From positions 88,050,898 through 88,114,897 of the forward strand of contig NC_134457.1 in NCBI RefSeq assembly GCF_047948215.1: a stretch of DNA of 64,000 bases. The letters are read 5' to 3'. The DNA is from Lycorma delicatula. Taxonomy: Eukaryota; Arthropoda; Insecta; Hemiptera; Fulgoridae. Below are positions 48,261 to 62,725 of the stretch, piece by piece; position 1 is the first letter of the stretch, and the number at the start of each line of letters is the position of its first letter. Position numbers and translations under genes: made by a program. The notes beneath the pieces are model-generated. The model was not told the origin of the DNA. It saw only the letters and a list, made by a program, of their open reading frames with translations, and searched no databases.

Positions 48261-51200
48261 AGCACATGCATGCACACACACATGCATACACACACACACA
48301 CACATGCGTGCACGCACACACATATTAACTCTTGTATAGTTATAAATAGTTTAATCATCTTTAACTTTTAACATGTGCTTTTTTATATAGTGAAAAAGAA
48401 ATTTTTTTTATGATTTAAATTTTTTTTAAAGATTGGGGTTAAAGTTTAGTGTTATTATTTCTGTTTAATGCTATCTTAAATCTGGTGTCAAGTTGTTTTA
48501 GAGAAATAAATTTCATAAAAAAATGTTTTTTTCATTTTGTTAGCAGTCTTTTTAAAATGTGAGTTATTTTAAATGCTACTTTCAAAAGAAAATGTGATTT
48601 TTTCCTTAGAATTCTTTCTCAGCTTCTATATATCTTCATTAAGTAACCACAGTTTATTTTTAATTGGTTAAGAATTGTTTGATATTTCATAGTTTCACCT
48701 GTGCATTTGAAAACTATTGGATCATTCCATGATTCTACATTAGTTATTTGTTTCTTTTAAATGTTTATCTACATTTTCAAAATTGTATTCTTCAATTGAA
48801 AAATTTAATTTCCTAGATTTTCTATTTATTTTGTCAATTTTAGAAGTAAAAAATGTTTGTAAATGTTTGTACTGTTTTTTTGTTATGTCTCAAAGTCAAT
48901 GCAGATTATTTTCACTTGCTTTATTTATTTCATTTAATTCTTTGACCTCATTCATTTTGTTATGAATTTTATTATTTTTTTTAGTCGAATAAGAATCATA
49001 TGTATTTTCTGTAGTAAGTTCTATTTTTCCCATGATATATGTTTTTTTCCGGTAATTTCTGCATCAACAGTTAAAGCTACGCTTTGTTCCGCTGACCTGC
49101 ATGATTTGTTTCATTAACTTTAAGGAGTTCTTCAATTTTCCATGTTTGTTTAACAGCCTTCCCTGAAAGTAAAACAGTTCATTGAAGGTATAATTAACAA
49201 ATAGTGCATCATAGCTTACTGGGTTTATTTTATGTTATCAAGAAGTTCAGTTTCATCCAGTAATAATATTTTGTTTAATATTTATTCTTGTTTTGTTATA
49301 CTGTGACTCCTTTGTATATATTCTAGAAGTAGATAAAGCATATTCATTTATTATTATTATTGTTGAGTATATAGTTATGTGTGTGTGTCAATTAATAAAA
49401 ATATGTGTGTGAATTCCCTTCATGAAAACCTTTACTGAATTACTTAGTACTTTTTTTTAATTAACTGTAATAGTATTGTGTTAAATTTCTGGTAATTTTA
49501 TATTTTTTGCAATTGCATTTTAAGTAAAAAAGGTAGGTTTTTATTTGTAAATTATTTTTATTATAACATTTCATTTATTTTGGTTCATTATGTGTAATCT
49601 GATATGAATACATTTATAAAATGTTATGAATGTAAACTAATAAATTTTAATTCATTAATTCTGCAAAAAAAAAAAAACTACTCTTTGAGTACCCTTAAGT
49701 CGGGCTGTTATTGACAAATTCTGTAATAACTACCTGGTTTGACAATTCATTTTCATAGGTTAGAATATGACAATTTTAAAACAATTGAATGTATTCTTTC
49801 CTGCTTAAGCATAAATATTAAAGTTGTGTTAAACATAATCATTAAATTTATCTAAGTTTATTTTAATTTATTCATGCTTGCAAAAATAGCCTTAAAATCA
49901 ATTACAATCTCTGAACTTTTTTTTTTATTAAGATACATTTTTTAAGCTTGTTAAAAATATCACATAACCTGTCTGGGATTATGTAAGACCCAGAGTGTCT
50001 TTATGTCACAAAAAGTTAACAGAATTTAGCTTCTAGACATAGAAACAGATTTGAGAAAACATTACTGGAAGCATTGAGGAAATAGAACTGGAAGCATTAA
50101 AAGTGTATGTACAGTAGAACATTTGCTTTACAGCTTTACATTTTTGCTTTACAACAAAATCCTATCAGGTTATAATGGTAGCATGCACTGTTATTAGGAA
50201 TTTCTGATTGTAATAGGAGAATTTTACACAAAATTTCCAGTTACATCTTCTGTATGATTTAGATTGTGACAATGATGTTGATCATGTAAATCAGCTTGGT
50301 TTCTGTCATCAGTTATTAGACTTAATAAAAAGTTAATACAGACTTTCTAAACAATATTTTGATCAGTGAAGGATTTGTTTTCTTCTTTTTGGGTTATCAA
50401 TAAGGTTTCTGTACTGGTCAAGTGAAAATTCTTAAACATGAATGAAAGTAAGTCTGGTGGTTTGGAAATATAAAACTAAATTTTATGGCTTGCAGTTATG
50501 ATAAATTCATAATGCTATGTTGGCATGTTAGAAAAATTCCTTTATTCTTAATTAACTCATAATACTTTTAATCAAAACATGTTATTTCAACAAGGTGGTG
50601 CTGCTAGTAACACTTCAAGGGCTTCCATGGTAATTGTAAAGAAGTTGTTTCCTAATAAAATCATTTCAAAGAAAGGAGACAATTTTGGTCCACAAGGTCA
50701 CTTAGATCTGTCTGACAATGTAATTTTTCTTTTGGTAACATTTTTCAAAAACACCACCATCTTAGAACCTTCAGAATCTTAAATAATGGGATCCAAAAAG
50801 AGATGGCTCAAATATGATGATTAATCTAGTATAAGAATGCTGGAATGTGTGAAACAAAATGGTGACCATTTCTTCAATTTTAAATTATTGAAAATAATAT
50901 ATTTTCATTTCATGTATAATAAAGTCATGAAGTAAAATCTATAAATACATTGTTTTACAATATATATATATTTAATTTTGTTTTACGCATTATCTCCACT
51001 CTTAGTCAGTAACTAGTATTAAGCATCTGAAATAACAAAAATTAGTATAAGTAATCATGACTGATTTCTCTGAAAAAAATAAATATATATTCACTTCACA
51101 GCCAGTATCTTGTTGTGAATAGAGTCAAGTTATGAATCACTTTGTTGAATATTATTTTGGTGGACTTTTGGCATCTTTGACAAAAGAAAGCCACTTAATC

Positions 51201-54200
51201 ACCACTTTTTCTAAAAGCCTGGCATTGGATTCTATTAATCTTGAAAAATGGCTCCTATTTTAAGTAGTGAATTATGACATGTTCAGTTCATCTACTACTG
51301 TTTGTTTATGGTACCTGTATAACAGTATAAACTAGATCATAAATTTTGTTTAAGCAAAGTATTATTTTTTATTGAACTGAATATATAAGGGTTTTGCCGG
51401 TGGAAATGTTATCCTTCTTCTAGATGTCCTTTGTATGTTATTTTGAAGGAAGACATAATCATGGTTTAGTTTTATTATGACTTATTTATTTAAGAAGTCA
51501 AACATACTTTTACCGATGTATTAATTGTTTATTTGGTTTATGGAACAACATTGTTTAATAATTACAAAAACTGTTAATAATAGCTACCCATTTACTAAAA
51601 CATCACTAGTTCCACCTTTTACTCCATTTACTATGCTGTATTTTGTAGCACTTGCAGTCTCATACCTTTACCTAGTTGTAGTACATGAGAGACTATTTAT
51701 AATGTTAAACAGAAAATAAATAATATAAAAAAAAATATTTTTACAAAAATTATTTTCTGTTAAGTACTGTTATAGATATTACTTTTTTGTTTCTTATTTC
51801 ATGCTTCAATTTTATATAATTTATTTATTCATTGTTGATCATAGGCTAATAAAACTCAGTTACAGACACTCTTTTTTTTTTTAATATCTTATTACTGCTG
51901 AAAAAATAATTAAAATGGTAATGTAATTTATAGGTTGTAGTATAATGTTTAGTTTTTGAAAAGTAATGTCTATTTTTGCCTATTGCTTGTGAACATAATA
52001 GCTTATTATTTGTTTTTAAATTTTTGGTAAATTGGTTAACAATATAATTAAAATTTGAAACAAGATTGTGTTTGTTTTATTGTCAGTAGACACTTTAGTA
52101 AAACATCAGTATAGAAAATATATAAATAAATGAAAGCGTTAAAATAATAAATATTAATTGATTAGACAGTATTTACAAATAATATAAATGAGTATTTAAC
52201 AATACTTTTTTTATTAATTTAGAAATATATCAAAATAAAAGTGAATTAATTTCTTCTTTTTTTTTTCTTGGTGTCTACTAAAGATGATTGTTTAAACAAT
52301 TGAAATAGCCATCTACTTTCAAATTTTAATTAAAAAATTTTTGTTAATGGTTTTTTACCACAGTCTTATTTTACAGTTATTTATTTCAATAAATTTTTAT
52401 CATAGATTTCTAATCATTTTATAGAAAGTGTTGTGAAATGAGGGTGATTCACAGAATATTTTAAGATAAGATGAAACTATTTTTTAGTGTGCATTACAGT
52501 GTGTTTATAAAAGTCATTCCAAGAATTCAGAAGATGATCCCCAGATTGAAAAAATAAAAAATGTATGCCATATGTCCAGAAAAGCCTAGTTTACCGGCGG
52601 CTATCTGCCATTCTATTTTTAACATAAAAATTTATTTCTCAGCAATAGTTAATTATATTGATCTGAAATTTTGTATACTGCTAGGGTACCTAGAGATTTA
52701 CTTGTTTAAAAATAATGAACCTGATCATCTCTCACTACGTCTTAAAATGGGTTATGAAAACATGTAAACATTTAAATTGTTAATATTTTTGCATCTACTT
52801 TGCAACTACTCATGCATCAAAAATCTTAACTAGAATTCTGAAAGAATTAGAAGTGTTAGGAGAAGGCCAATTTGGTTTCAAGAAAATTATGGGGACAAGG
52901 GAAGCAATTTTAGCATTCAGATTGATAGTAGAAGGAAGACTGAAGAAAAACAAACAAATATACTAACATTTATAGACTTAGAAAAGGCTTTTGATGACGC
53001 AGACTAGAATAAAATGCTCAGCATTTAAAAAAAGTTAGGGTTCAAGTATAAAGATATAAGAGCAATTACTAACATTTACAAAAACATAAAGAAGCAGTAA
53101 TAAAAAAGGGAGTCTGAGAAGGTTGATGTAATCAATTAAAAGTCAATCAAGTTGATGTAAGTCAATTAAATTAAAAGTCACAGTCCCTGTGACTTTTTAA
53201 TTTTACATAGAACTGGCTGTTAATATGAACAGTGCAAGGTGAAAAGATGAAGATGCTATGATTTGTTGATGATATAATAATTCTTGCCAAGAGTAAAAAA
53301 GATTTAGAAGAATCAATGAATGGCATGGATAAAGTCCTATCCAAGAACTATCGCATGAAAATAAACAACAACAAAACAAAAGTAATGAAATGTGGTAGAA
53401 GTAACGTTGATGGACCACTGAATATAAAAATAGGAAGAGAAAAGATTACAGAGGTAGAAGAATTTTATTATTTGGTCAGTAGAATTACTAAAGATGGTTG
53501 AAGTAGGAGCAATATAAAATAGCAAATATAGCACAGGAAAAATGAGCTTTCAGTCAGAAATATAATTTGCTTACATCAAAAATTAATTTAAAAGTCAGGA
53601 AAACATTTTTGAGAGTATATGTTGTTTTATATGGAAGTGAAACTTGGATGATCGGAGTACCTGAGAAGAAAAGATTAGAAACTATTGAAATGTGGTGCTG
53701 TGGGATATTGTTAAAAGTCAGATGAGGGGATAAAGTGACAAATAAAGAGGTGTGACAAATTGATGAAGAAAGAAGCATTTGGAGAAATATAGTTAAAAGA
53801 AGATAGACTTATAGGCCACACATTAAGGCTGGAATAATTGCTTTAATATTGGAGGGACATGTAGGGAAAAATTTTGCAGTCAGGCAATGTTTGGAATATG
53901 CAAAACAAATTGTTAGGGATCTGTGATATAGGGGGTATACTGAAATGAAACGACTGTCACTAGGTAGGGAATCTTGGAGAGCTGCATCAAATCAATCAAA
54001 TGACTGAAGACAAAAAAAAAATCTTTGCAATCGCTGGTTTATTTAAATGTTATGTTATTATAAAAAATGTTAAGGATTTTATGAGAAAGAAAATGATTCC
54101 TTATTTATTAAAATTCATTCATAAATTACAAGTTACGGTAAAAATATATTTTCATGATTTCAGTAATATTTTATTTTACTGTAATATTTTCAATGTTATT

Positions 54201-57200
54201 AAATTATTATAATTTACTACATGATAAGATTAATAAAATTATTCCAGTTGATATTGTATTGAGTTGTGTAATTTTATTTGGTATGAAATGAAAATTAGTT
54301 TTTTAAAATAGAGTGGCCACTTGAAGAATTTTTGCCATTAACTTTGTTAGTTATGAACAGATTTGAATAAATAAGATTTCATTTTCTTTGTATTTCTGTA
54401 ATATTTTTTGTATTATAATAATAACAACATTTTTTGTAATAATGTAACACTTAAATAAGCCTGCGGTTACAAAGATATTAACAATTAAAATGTTTACATG
54501 GCCGGTGTTTTGAAATGGGTATGGCCGGTGTTTTGAAATGGGTTGAGAGATCAGGTTCATTAAGTTTATAAACGTCAACCTTTAGGTATCCTAGCAGTAT
54601 CCAAAATTTAGGCTCAATATGATTAACCATTCCTGAGAAATAACTTTTTATGTTAAAATACAAAATGTAAGGTTTCTAAGCGTTTCCAGACATATGATAC
54701 AAAATTTGTTTATTTCGATGCAAGACCACCTTTGATCCTAGCTCTGAAATAGAAGATAATTGTGGCAGGAGAATGAATCAAACAATCTCAATGCATCTGT
54801 ACTCCATAAAGTTCAAAAGATCTATGATCTAGAAGGATCTTGTAGGATCATAATGTAATCTTATCTTTCTAACATTCTGTTATTGTGAATACTCCTGTTA
54901 AATATACAACTGCATTTCATATGAATGATTCAATAGCAAAGGAAAAACATTCAAATTCTACAATAAATGGAGGGGGGTGAATGGAATTTATCTTCAGTTA
55001 CACTTGTATACTGTTTTGTTCTGAAACCTGGTTCAAGGAATAGATTTTTCCTATTTCTCCCAATTAATACACCAGGTGATTCAAAAAGGACTGCTAAATT
55101 TTAAAATCATTGAAAATGTTTCTTAGAACATTGTTTCATTGAAAATGAAACTTACAGATTCGGTTGGGGTCTCATTTCATTACAAAGGTAGTTAGTTTTA
55201 ACTAATGTAGTTCATTAGTACCGAATCCTGTCACCAGTGCTGTTAAAAATGGGTACATTTACTGGTGCGGAACGTACTTGCTTGTGAGTTTTGGTTTTAC
55301 GATTTGCAGTCAGCAACTGCGTTCAACATAATTTCCGTTGCAAGTATGGTAGGGACCCTCCTAGTAGGCATACAATTTACTCTTGGTGCCAAACCTTTGT
55401 TGAGACAGGTTGTTCTGTTAAACATACAGAATCACTAGGATGCCTACGTGTATTTGAAACTGCTGTAGAATAACTCAAAGAAAGCTTTGCAAGTAATCCC
55501 AAGAAGTTGACTCAACATGTGTCACATGAGACTGGCAGTCCACAAATGACTGTTTGTTGTGTATTAAGTAAAGTTTTATTTGAAGTCGTACAAGCTAACC
55601 GTGGTTGAAGACATTACAGATGACGATAATGTTGCTTGGCTGCAGTTTTGTGTGGAAATGATAGATAGAATTGCAGACAACGATACATTTTTAGACAATG
55701 TAATTTTTAGTAATGAGTCAATGTTTCACATCAGTGGCAAGGTAAACACCCATTACTGCCGAACATAAGGTGGCAAAAATCCTCAAGAAACTTAGCAGCA
55801 CATTTGTGATAGCCCCAAGGTCAATGTTTTTCCCCCCTAAGCAATGAAAGACTGTATGGTCTGTTCTTCTTCCAGGAGACAACTGTAAATCAAGCACAAA
55901 CTGTGTAAATACCTAGAGTTATGGTTTATCTGGATGTGCTTCAAAATTTTCTAATTCCTCTGTTAGGGCGATGAAGACTACGATGGACACCATTACTATC
56001 AGCAAGATGGGACACTAACTTGTCTAGGTGTACCTAGAAGTAGGTTATTTTCTTTATACTTGATTTCCAGGTCAGTGGATTGGTCGTGAAGGTCCAATTA
56101 CATGGCCACCTTGCTTCCCAGATTTGACCCTGCTAGATTTCTTGTAGAGTTTCATTAAAGATTGGGTTTATGTACCATCTTTGCCTTCTCATTTTGTTGT
56201 GCTAAGACTTTGAATTAATGCCTTAGATGCAGAGGTAATGCAAGACTTGCTGGGTACAGTCTGGAATGAAATTGACTTCAGGTGGGATATATGTCGCATT
56301 ATAAATCGAAGTCATATCGAACCAAAGTGAATGTTGAGTGACAAACTTTATGTGTTTTTCTATGAAATGAGACTTCAACCGAATCTGTAATTTATCTCAA
56401 TACATTTCTATATGCTTTTGAAATTGTGAAGTTCTTTATGAGTCATATATTTATATAAATATATACAGATCCTTTAAAACTAGATTTCTTGAAAATTATA
56501 AAAATTACAAAAATAATATATTAGGTTTATCTTACACGGCAGGCCAATTTAATAAACAATAAACATTGTATTTCTAATATTAACAGAAATTTAGAAATTA
56601 TTAAAGATTACATAAGATTATAAATGAATTAGAAAAGTATTGCATTTTAATTAAAAACAAAATTTCAATTTTATAAACCATTAGACAGTGTTTAAGGAAG
56701 ACTTATAAAAATTGCAACGGATAGCAGCACTCATGTCAAGTAATACACAATTATCATTATTTGTATATTTTTATTTTGCAATAATGGAATTATTTCAATC
56801 ATGTCTGAGGATGCAGGATGCCGCGCTATAATACCTTCATGAAAATATAGGTAAGGTAAGTAAAAAAAAGATAGGTAAGGTATGTCCTATCTCAATATAC
56901 TGTACTATGTGGTTTATGTAATAGAATTTATATATATATATATATATATATATATCATAGCTAGATCAGAATAAGATTCTGTGTCACAAAAATTCTTTAC
57001 CTGAATTTCTTGCAAGCAGTATAAGGTTAGAAAATTCAACTCCTCCTCTTTTTCTATGAGTTTTTCCAGTATCAGATTGTGAATAAAATTCTGGTGGTCT
57101 TTGGAACACTGGTATAGGTTGTGGATTAATTTGCTAAAAATAGTGAATGTTTTGAAAAATATAATACTGTACATTGATACATTTTTAATATATATATTTA

Positions 57201-60200
57201 TTAGTAATAATTATAAATGATATGCGCTAGTAATAAAAAGGATTTTAACAAGAGATTATTAAAAACCAGACTTGTGGCTCAATTACTTACTGTTTCAGCA
57301 GTAAAAATGTTATCACAAGAGATTTCTTTTTCATTACTACACTTTTGTAATGTTTTGAAAATATATATACTCTATAATTTTATGTACTGCATTTCATATT
57401 AATATGGTGAAGAATTCAAAATAAAGATTCACAATCAAAACTATAATAAAAAGTGAAACATTTGTAAAGTTTGAAGTTCAGAATACATAATTATATTTAT
57501 AATTGTTGATAAGTTGATAATAAAATTTATTATTTTATTGGAACCTTTTAGAATATTACCTTAATGCATTTTTTCTAATGTATAATTTTTGAAAATGTAT
57601 AATTTATGTACATTATCATTATGTAATTAAAAACCTAATGCTAATTATAAATAGCTTATCTCATGACCTCTTATCTGCAGATAAGATTATATATATATTA
57701 CATAATAAATATAAACATATATTAATGTATATTCATTTTGCTTAATAATCTTTTCTTACTTTTATTTAGTGCCTTCACAGAGATACTGCATCTTCAAAAC
57801 AGATTTTATTTTAAATACTAATTAAAAACCACTCAAAAAATGCAGCTATTATAATTAAAAACTTGTGTGCACATGTTAACTATCCAGAATTGTTTATCTG
57901 GATGGTTATTTTCTTTGGATGAATGAGATTAGCTAACAAAGTTTTAGTTACATCTTTAGTTTTTCCTTGAGTGTAATTGAATATTGCGTGTTAGTATTTT
58001 GTGAAGAAGACATGTATACAGTGTATTATTCACACATGCAATATGGTTCAAATCTGTATCCTGAAGCCCGTGCCTTCCCCTTGTTAGCTACAGTAATATG
58101 GATCGTAGGTGCCTTATACGGATTTACCTTAAGTCACTATAGTTATTTTCTTTCAGAATTAGAAATAATTTGCTTACAAAAAACAATTTTTTTTTTGTTG
58201 AATTAATAATTGTGTAAATATTTGATGTTAATAAAAAATAATATTTTAGCACTTTTGTAACTGTCCAATTTATTAAAGAACTGGAGGCTCATATTTCACT
58301 TTCAAATGAAGTAAGTTTAAATGAAGTGCAGCAAAAATTGTGTATATATAATTTAACAGGCATACAAGGAGTCATATACTATCCACATCAGATTTTTTAT
58401 AATAAAATCCATTCCAAAGTAGCAGAGATTTTTTGTAAAAACACTGAATATTGAGGAAGCAGTAAGTCTTAACAATTAATTTAGATAAATTAACTATCTA
58501 AACAATTTCAGGATTTCAACTTACATTTTCATATAGTAGTGAATGTTAAGACAATATGAAAAAAAATATTAATCTTGAAATTAATGAAGAAAACTAGCAA
58601 ATGACAGCAATGGTCTGCTAGAGTTTTAAGTTACTATTTTTACTGTGGAATAATTCAGACCAGATAATCATTTTCATTTTGGAAGACCATCATATGTGTT
58701 GTTTGGTCTTTGTTTAATCCTACTTTTTCTGATACAGACATGTATTATTTTTGTTGTAGTTCACACATATTGATTTTTGTGCACTGTTAGTAGTTTAGTA
58801 GTTTATCATATAGTTTTTATAAATCAAACTAAAAATCTTTGCTGTGCATGTAGTGAACTAACTTTAAATCTCAAAGAAAAAATATTACTCCAGTTAAAAA
58901 ACCATATGAAATGTATTACATATTTTGGATGTAAAAAAGGGATCAGAACAAGTCTTGGGTTCCTTTAATCCGCTGTAATTTTTGTGTAACTTTACTAAGC
59001 AATTGACTAAGTGGGAAGCTATGATCTATAGCTTTTTACGATGTTATGGTATGGAGAGAGCCTACGGCCCCTCAACAGACTGCTAGACATTTTCCACTAA
59101 CACTTTTGAAAGCCATTAATTGCTTTGATGAAAAATTTAGTTAAAGCAATGGATTGTAATAGCCAAGGTTCCAACTTGAGAGCAAGTTTCTCAGAATCAG
59201 TGTTGATAAAAGTCAAAATCAAAGAAGAATATTTGTTGTACTACGATATATAAGCCAATAAAGGATTTGGAAACAGTCTGAATGATTATGAGAAAGCAGT
59301 GTGGGTATTATTTCAGAATAATGTTAAATTACCCTTGATAAAATAAGGCTGATAGTTATGCAGAATTCTTGAGTGAACTTCTTGAGAACTATAGAAAAGT
59401 GGGATGCAATATGTCTATAAAAATACATTAGATTCACATTTGGATTTTTTTTTAAACATTCTTATCAATGATGAAAACTAACTACAAAGGAAAATGGAAA
59501 TGAATTTCCATTGCCCATTATTTCTGTATACTTTATAGCAACATTCAAGAGATTGAATACAGAAGAAAACTTAAGAAAAGTAGGAATTAACTTAAGAAAA
59601 CAACATAATTATGTAAAATAATTACATAATTATGTATTTGGCTGTATAATTCCTTTAAAAAATTAAGATTTTCTTTAAATCTGCATTACTAAAAAAAAAA
59701 CCTTGCCCCCCATTCAGTTTTAGTTTGTAGATTTGAGATCAGCACATAAATAATCATACAATAAGATTTATCTTGTTTAATGCACATCATAGAAAAAAAA
59801 TGTTTTTTGTTTAGTATTTTTTTAAATATTTTTTTCATAGCCTAGTTGTAATAAATTTTTTTACAAAATAAATATATTTAAACTATGAATCAATTGACTA
59901 ACAGAATTTTATGCATTTATAATCTGAGCATATCTTTCTGTTACATATAAAAGAAATTTATTACGTATACTTTTATTTTTAAACTATCTAAAATATTGAA
60001 TCATCCATAAGTATTATATATGTCTACCATTAAATTTGAACTTCATATAATGTATGGCTTGACAAAATAAATAATTTTTGATGTAAAACAAATATATTAA
60101 TACTTCTCATTCTCTGCAGATAATGTTAGTTTTGAGAATAAGATTTGCTGTTGTCATTATATGATATAGTAATGTTGGGCAATTACTGCATTTTAAAATC

Positions 60201-62694
60201 TGATTAAGCTAAGTTTTCAGTAAGCCACAATCTCATCTCCACAGTGAAAGAAAATAGAAAGATTAATTTTTGCCTTAACTGGTAAAACCATCATTTGATG
60301 TGGATCCAAACACAGAATGCTTGCAATTCAATCTGAAATGTGCAGAGAAGCAGGCAAAACTCATACCAAATAGAGAGACTGTTCTCTAACACCCTGGTTG
60401 TTTTCTGGTGTGCAAACTGCCTTTACCCCTCCAAGTGGTTTCCTTTTCAATGAATTAGTAGCTTTACTCACATAATAAGCATTGTGTACACAGTAGGAAC
60501 ATTTCCATGTTGCCAGACATTAAACTGAAATCTAAATGCTCATTGTTTTAAACAACTTTTTAAAAATTTCTATTTCAAAAGCATGGTGGTGCCATGTTCC
60601 AAGAAAGTGTCAATCAAAACCATACAACACTTGTATAAATCCTGGCTATTTACCTGCAGTTGTAAACAACCCAAAAACCATCAAGTTCAATCCCTGTTGA
60701 TCTGTATTAAAAGCAGTTAATTATTATTTATTGAAACTAGGTAGGTACCTTAACATTCTTGCCATCAGACTGATTTACTGATAAGTATTTTGTAACTTAC
60801 TTTTACATAAACTCCAAACTCCAAAAGGGGTCAACTTTTGTAACATTTATCTTGCAAAAGTAATGCAACTATGTCATTATTGAGCATAGTACTGACAACA
60901 ATATTATTGTGTCCCATTTTAATTTTAAATAGAATTCCATTTTAATTTTTGGGAAGAAATTTACTTTTTGAGAAGAGAATTCTCCTAAAGATAAATCTTT
61001 GGAAATAATAGTCACATTAATGAGTGTATGAATTTAATTAAATCTCCTCCTTCCTTCTTCTTACAAAATGATAGTTATAGTTACTTTTTGTCAATCAGTA
61101 TCTCTTTTTGAATTCATCATTACTTTCAGAATAACTTTGTATGATAGAAATCATATCCAGTTTTTCTAGTTAATATCTTCCTATTTTAATTGTGTATTTC
61201 ATCCATACTTTTAATTTATGTGATAACAATACCATTAGATTTAATTATTAATAATGCTTTACTTAGTTTTAAGTTATTCTTCATATTTATAATATAGGTT
61301 TATATGTATATAAATATATATATAACAGTGTTGTTGATCATGTAATCATGATCAACAACACTTGATGAATTATTTAAATTAACTGATCTGTTTTAATAGT
61401 TACTATAATCATTATTTCTTTATCATAACCATTAGATTTTACATGTAATGAATTGATTTACTTTGTAGATTCAAAAAACATGTTTTACACATTTTCTGGG
61501 TGTATTTATGGTTAGTTTTTATTATTAATTATTTATTTATAGTTTGTTTTTTCAATACACATATTTAACAACATTTGGCTTAGCAGTATATTAATGTAAT
61601 AAATGCATAAATTAATACTCACATACTCTCATATACATAGTCTATTTACAGATGTGAAAAAATTTAAGATAAAATTGCATTAAAACAACTATTTTAATGC
61701 AGTAGTGGTTTTTATGAATTATAGCATGCTAGAACAAATGTATACTATTGTATGTAATGTCTCTACTTAAATTTATTTGTATTAATCTTATTGTAAAATG
61801 TATACATGAACTCTATATGTGTTATGATTATTGCCCTTTTTGTATGTGTAGTGTGTAATGTAATTAGTTATTAATCAACATGAATTAGATTATGTATTAT
61901 TGTATACAATATTTTATTTGTTAAAATTGTCTTAAATATTCAAATAATTCATTAATACTAGACATTAATATGGTAAGCTTAACTTATCTAATTACTGTAT
62001 TCTGGTGGTTTATATTTTATATAAAACTATATGAAATTTCAATACATGTATAATGACAGTATGTATTGTATAATGTAATAACATTTGTATTATATTTATA
62101 TTTAAAAACTATGTATATTGTTATGATTTATATTGTATGAACTTATATAATTGTAATTCTACTTGGATATTACACGGAGTAGGGATATGCTCACTTGTTA
62201 CAATGTAACAAATAAAGTAAAAGGATATGTTGTTATTTAAGTAATAAGTATGTTATTATTTAATAAATATTAAATTATTTACTGTTAAATTTTCATTTAT
62301 TTTTGAACTAAATCAAGTATTTTCTTCCAAGTCAAAATAGCTTCTTTACTGAGCCTCCTCATCAACATAATTCAGTTTTAATATTTATTAACTGGTTGTA
62401 ATAAGTGTTTAAAAACATTTGTAAAGTGAGATAACAAATTCAAAGTTCTTCCTTGAATTATGTAGTAATCTTAATTTAAAAGTAATATTTTATTTATTTT
62501 TAAAATAGTCTGCTTCAATCTTTTAATATGAATATTTTTTGACCTGAAAGTGTAACTCCTTTGAGAATTTTCTTTGAAAGTTGGATTTTAATTTTTCTAT
62601 TCTTTACATTCAATGAATATAAATTTGTTTGTAGGTATGTCACTGTGATAGAAACATCTTTATGATGTTTTTTTTTTTGAAGTCATATGTTTAT

Positions 62695-62725
<31 letters not shown>

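Noticed and set aside
48053..48371. Open frames of His/Thr and Val/Cys on both strands
   Set aside because: They are read through a (CA)n microsatellite; any frame of it stays open.
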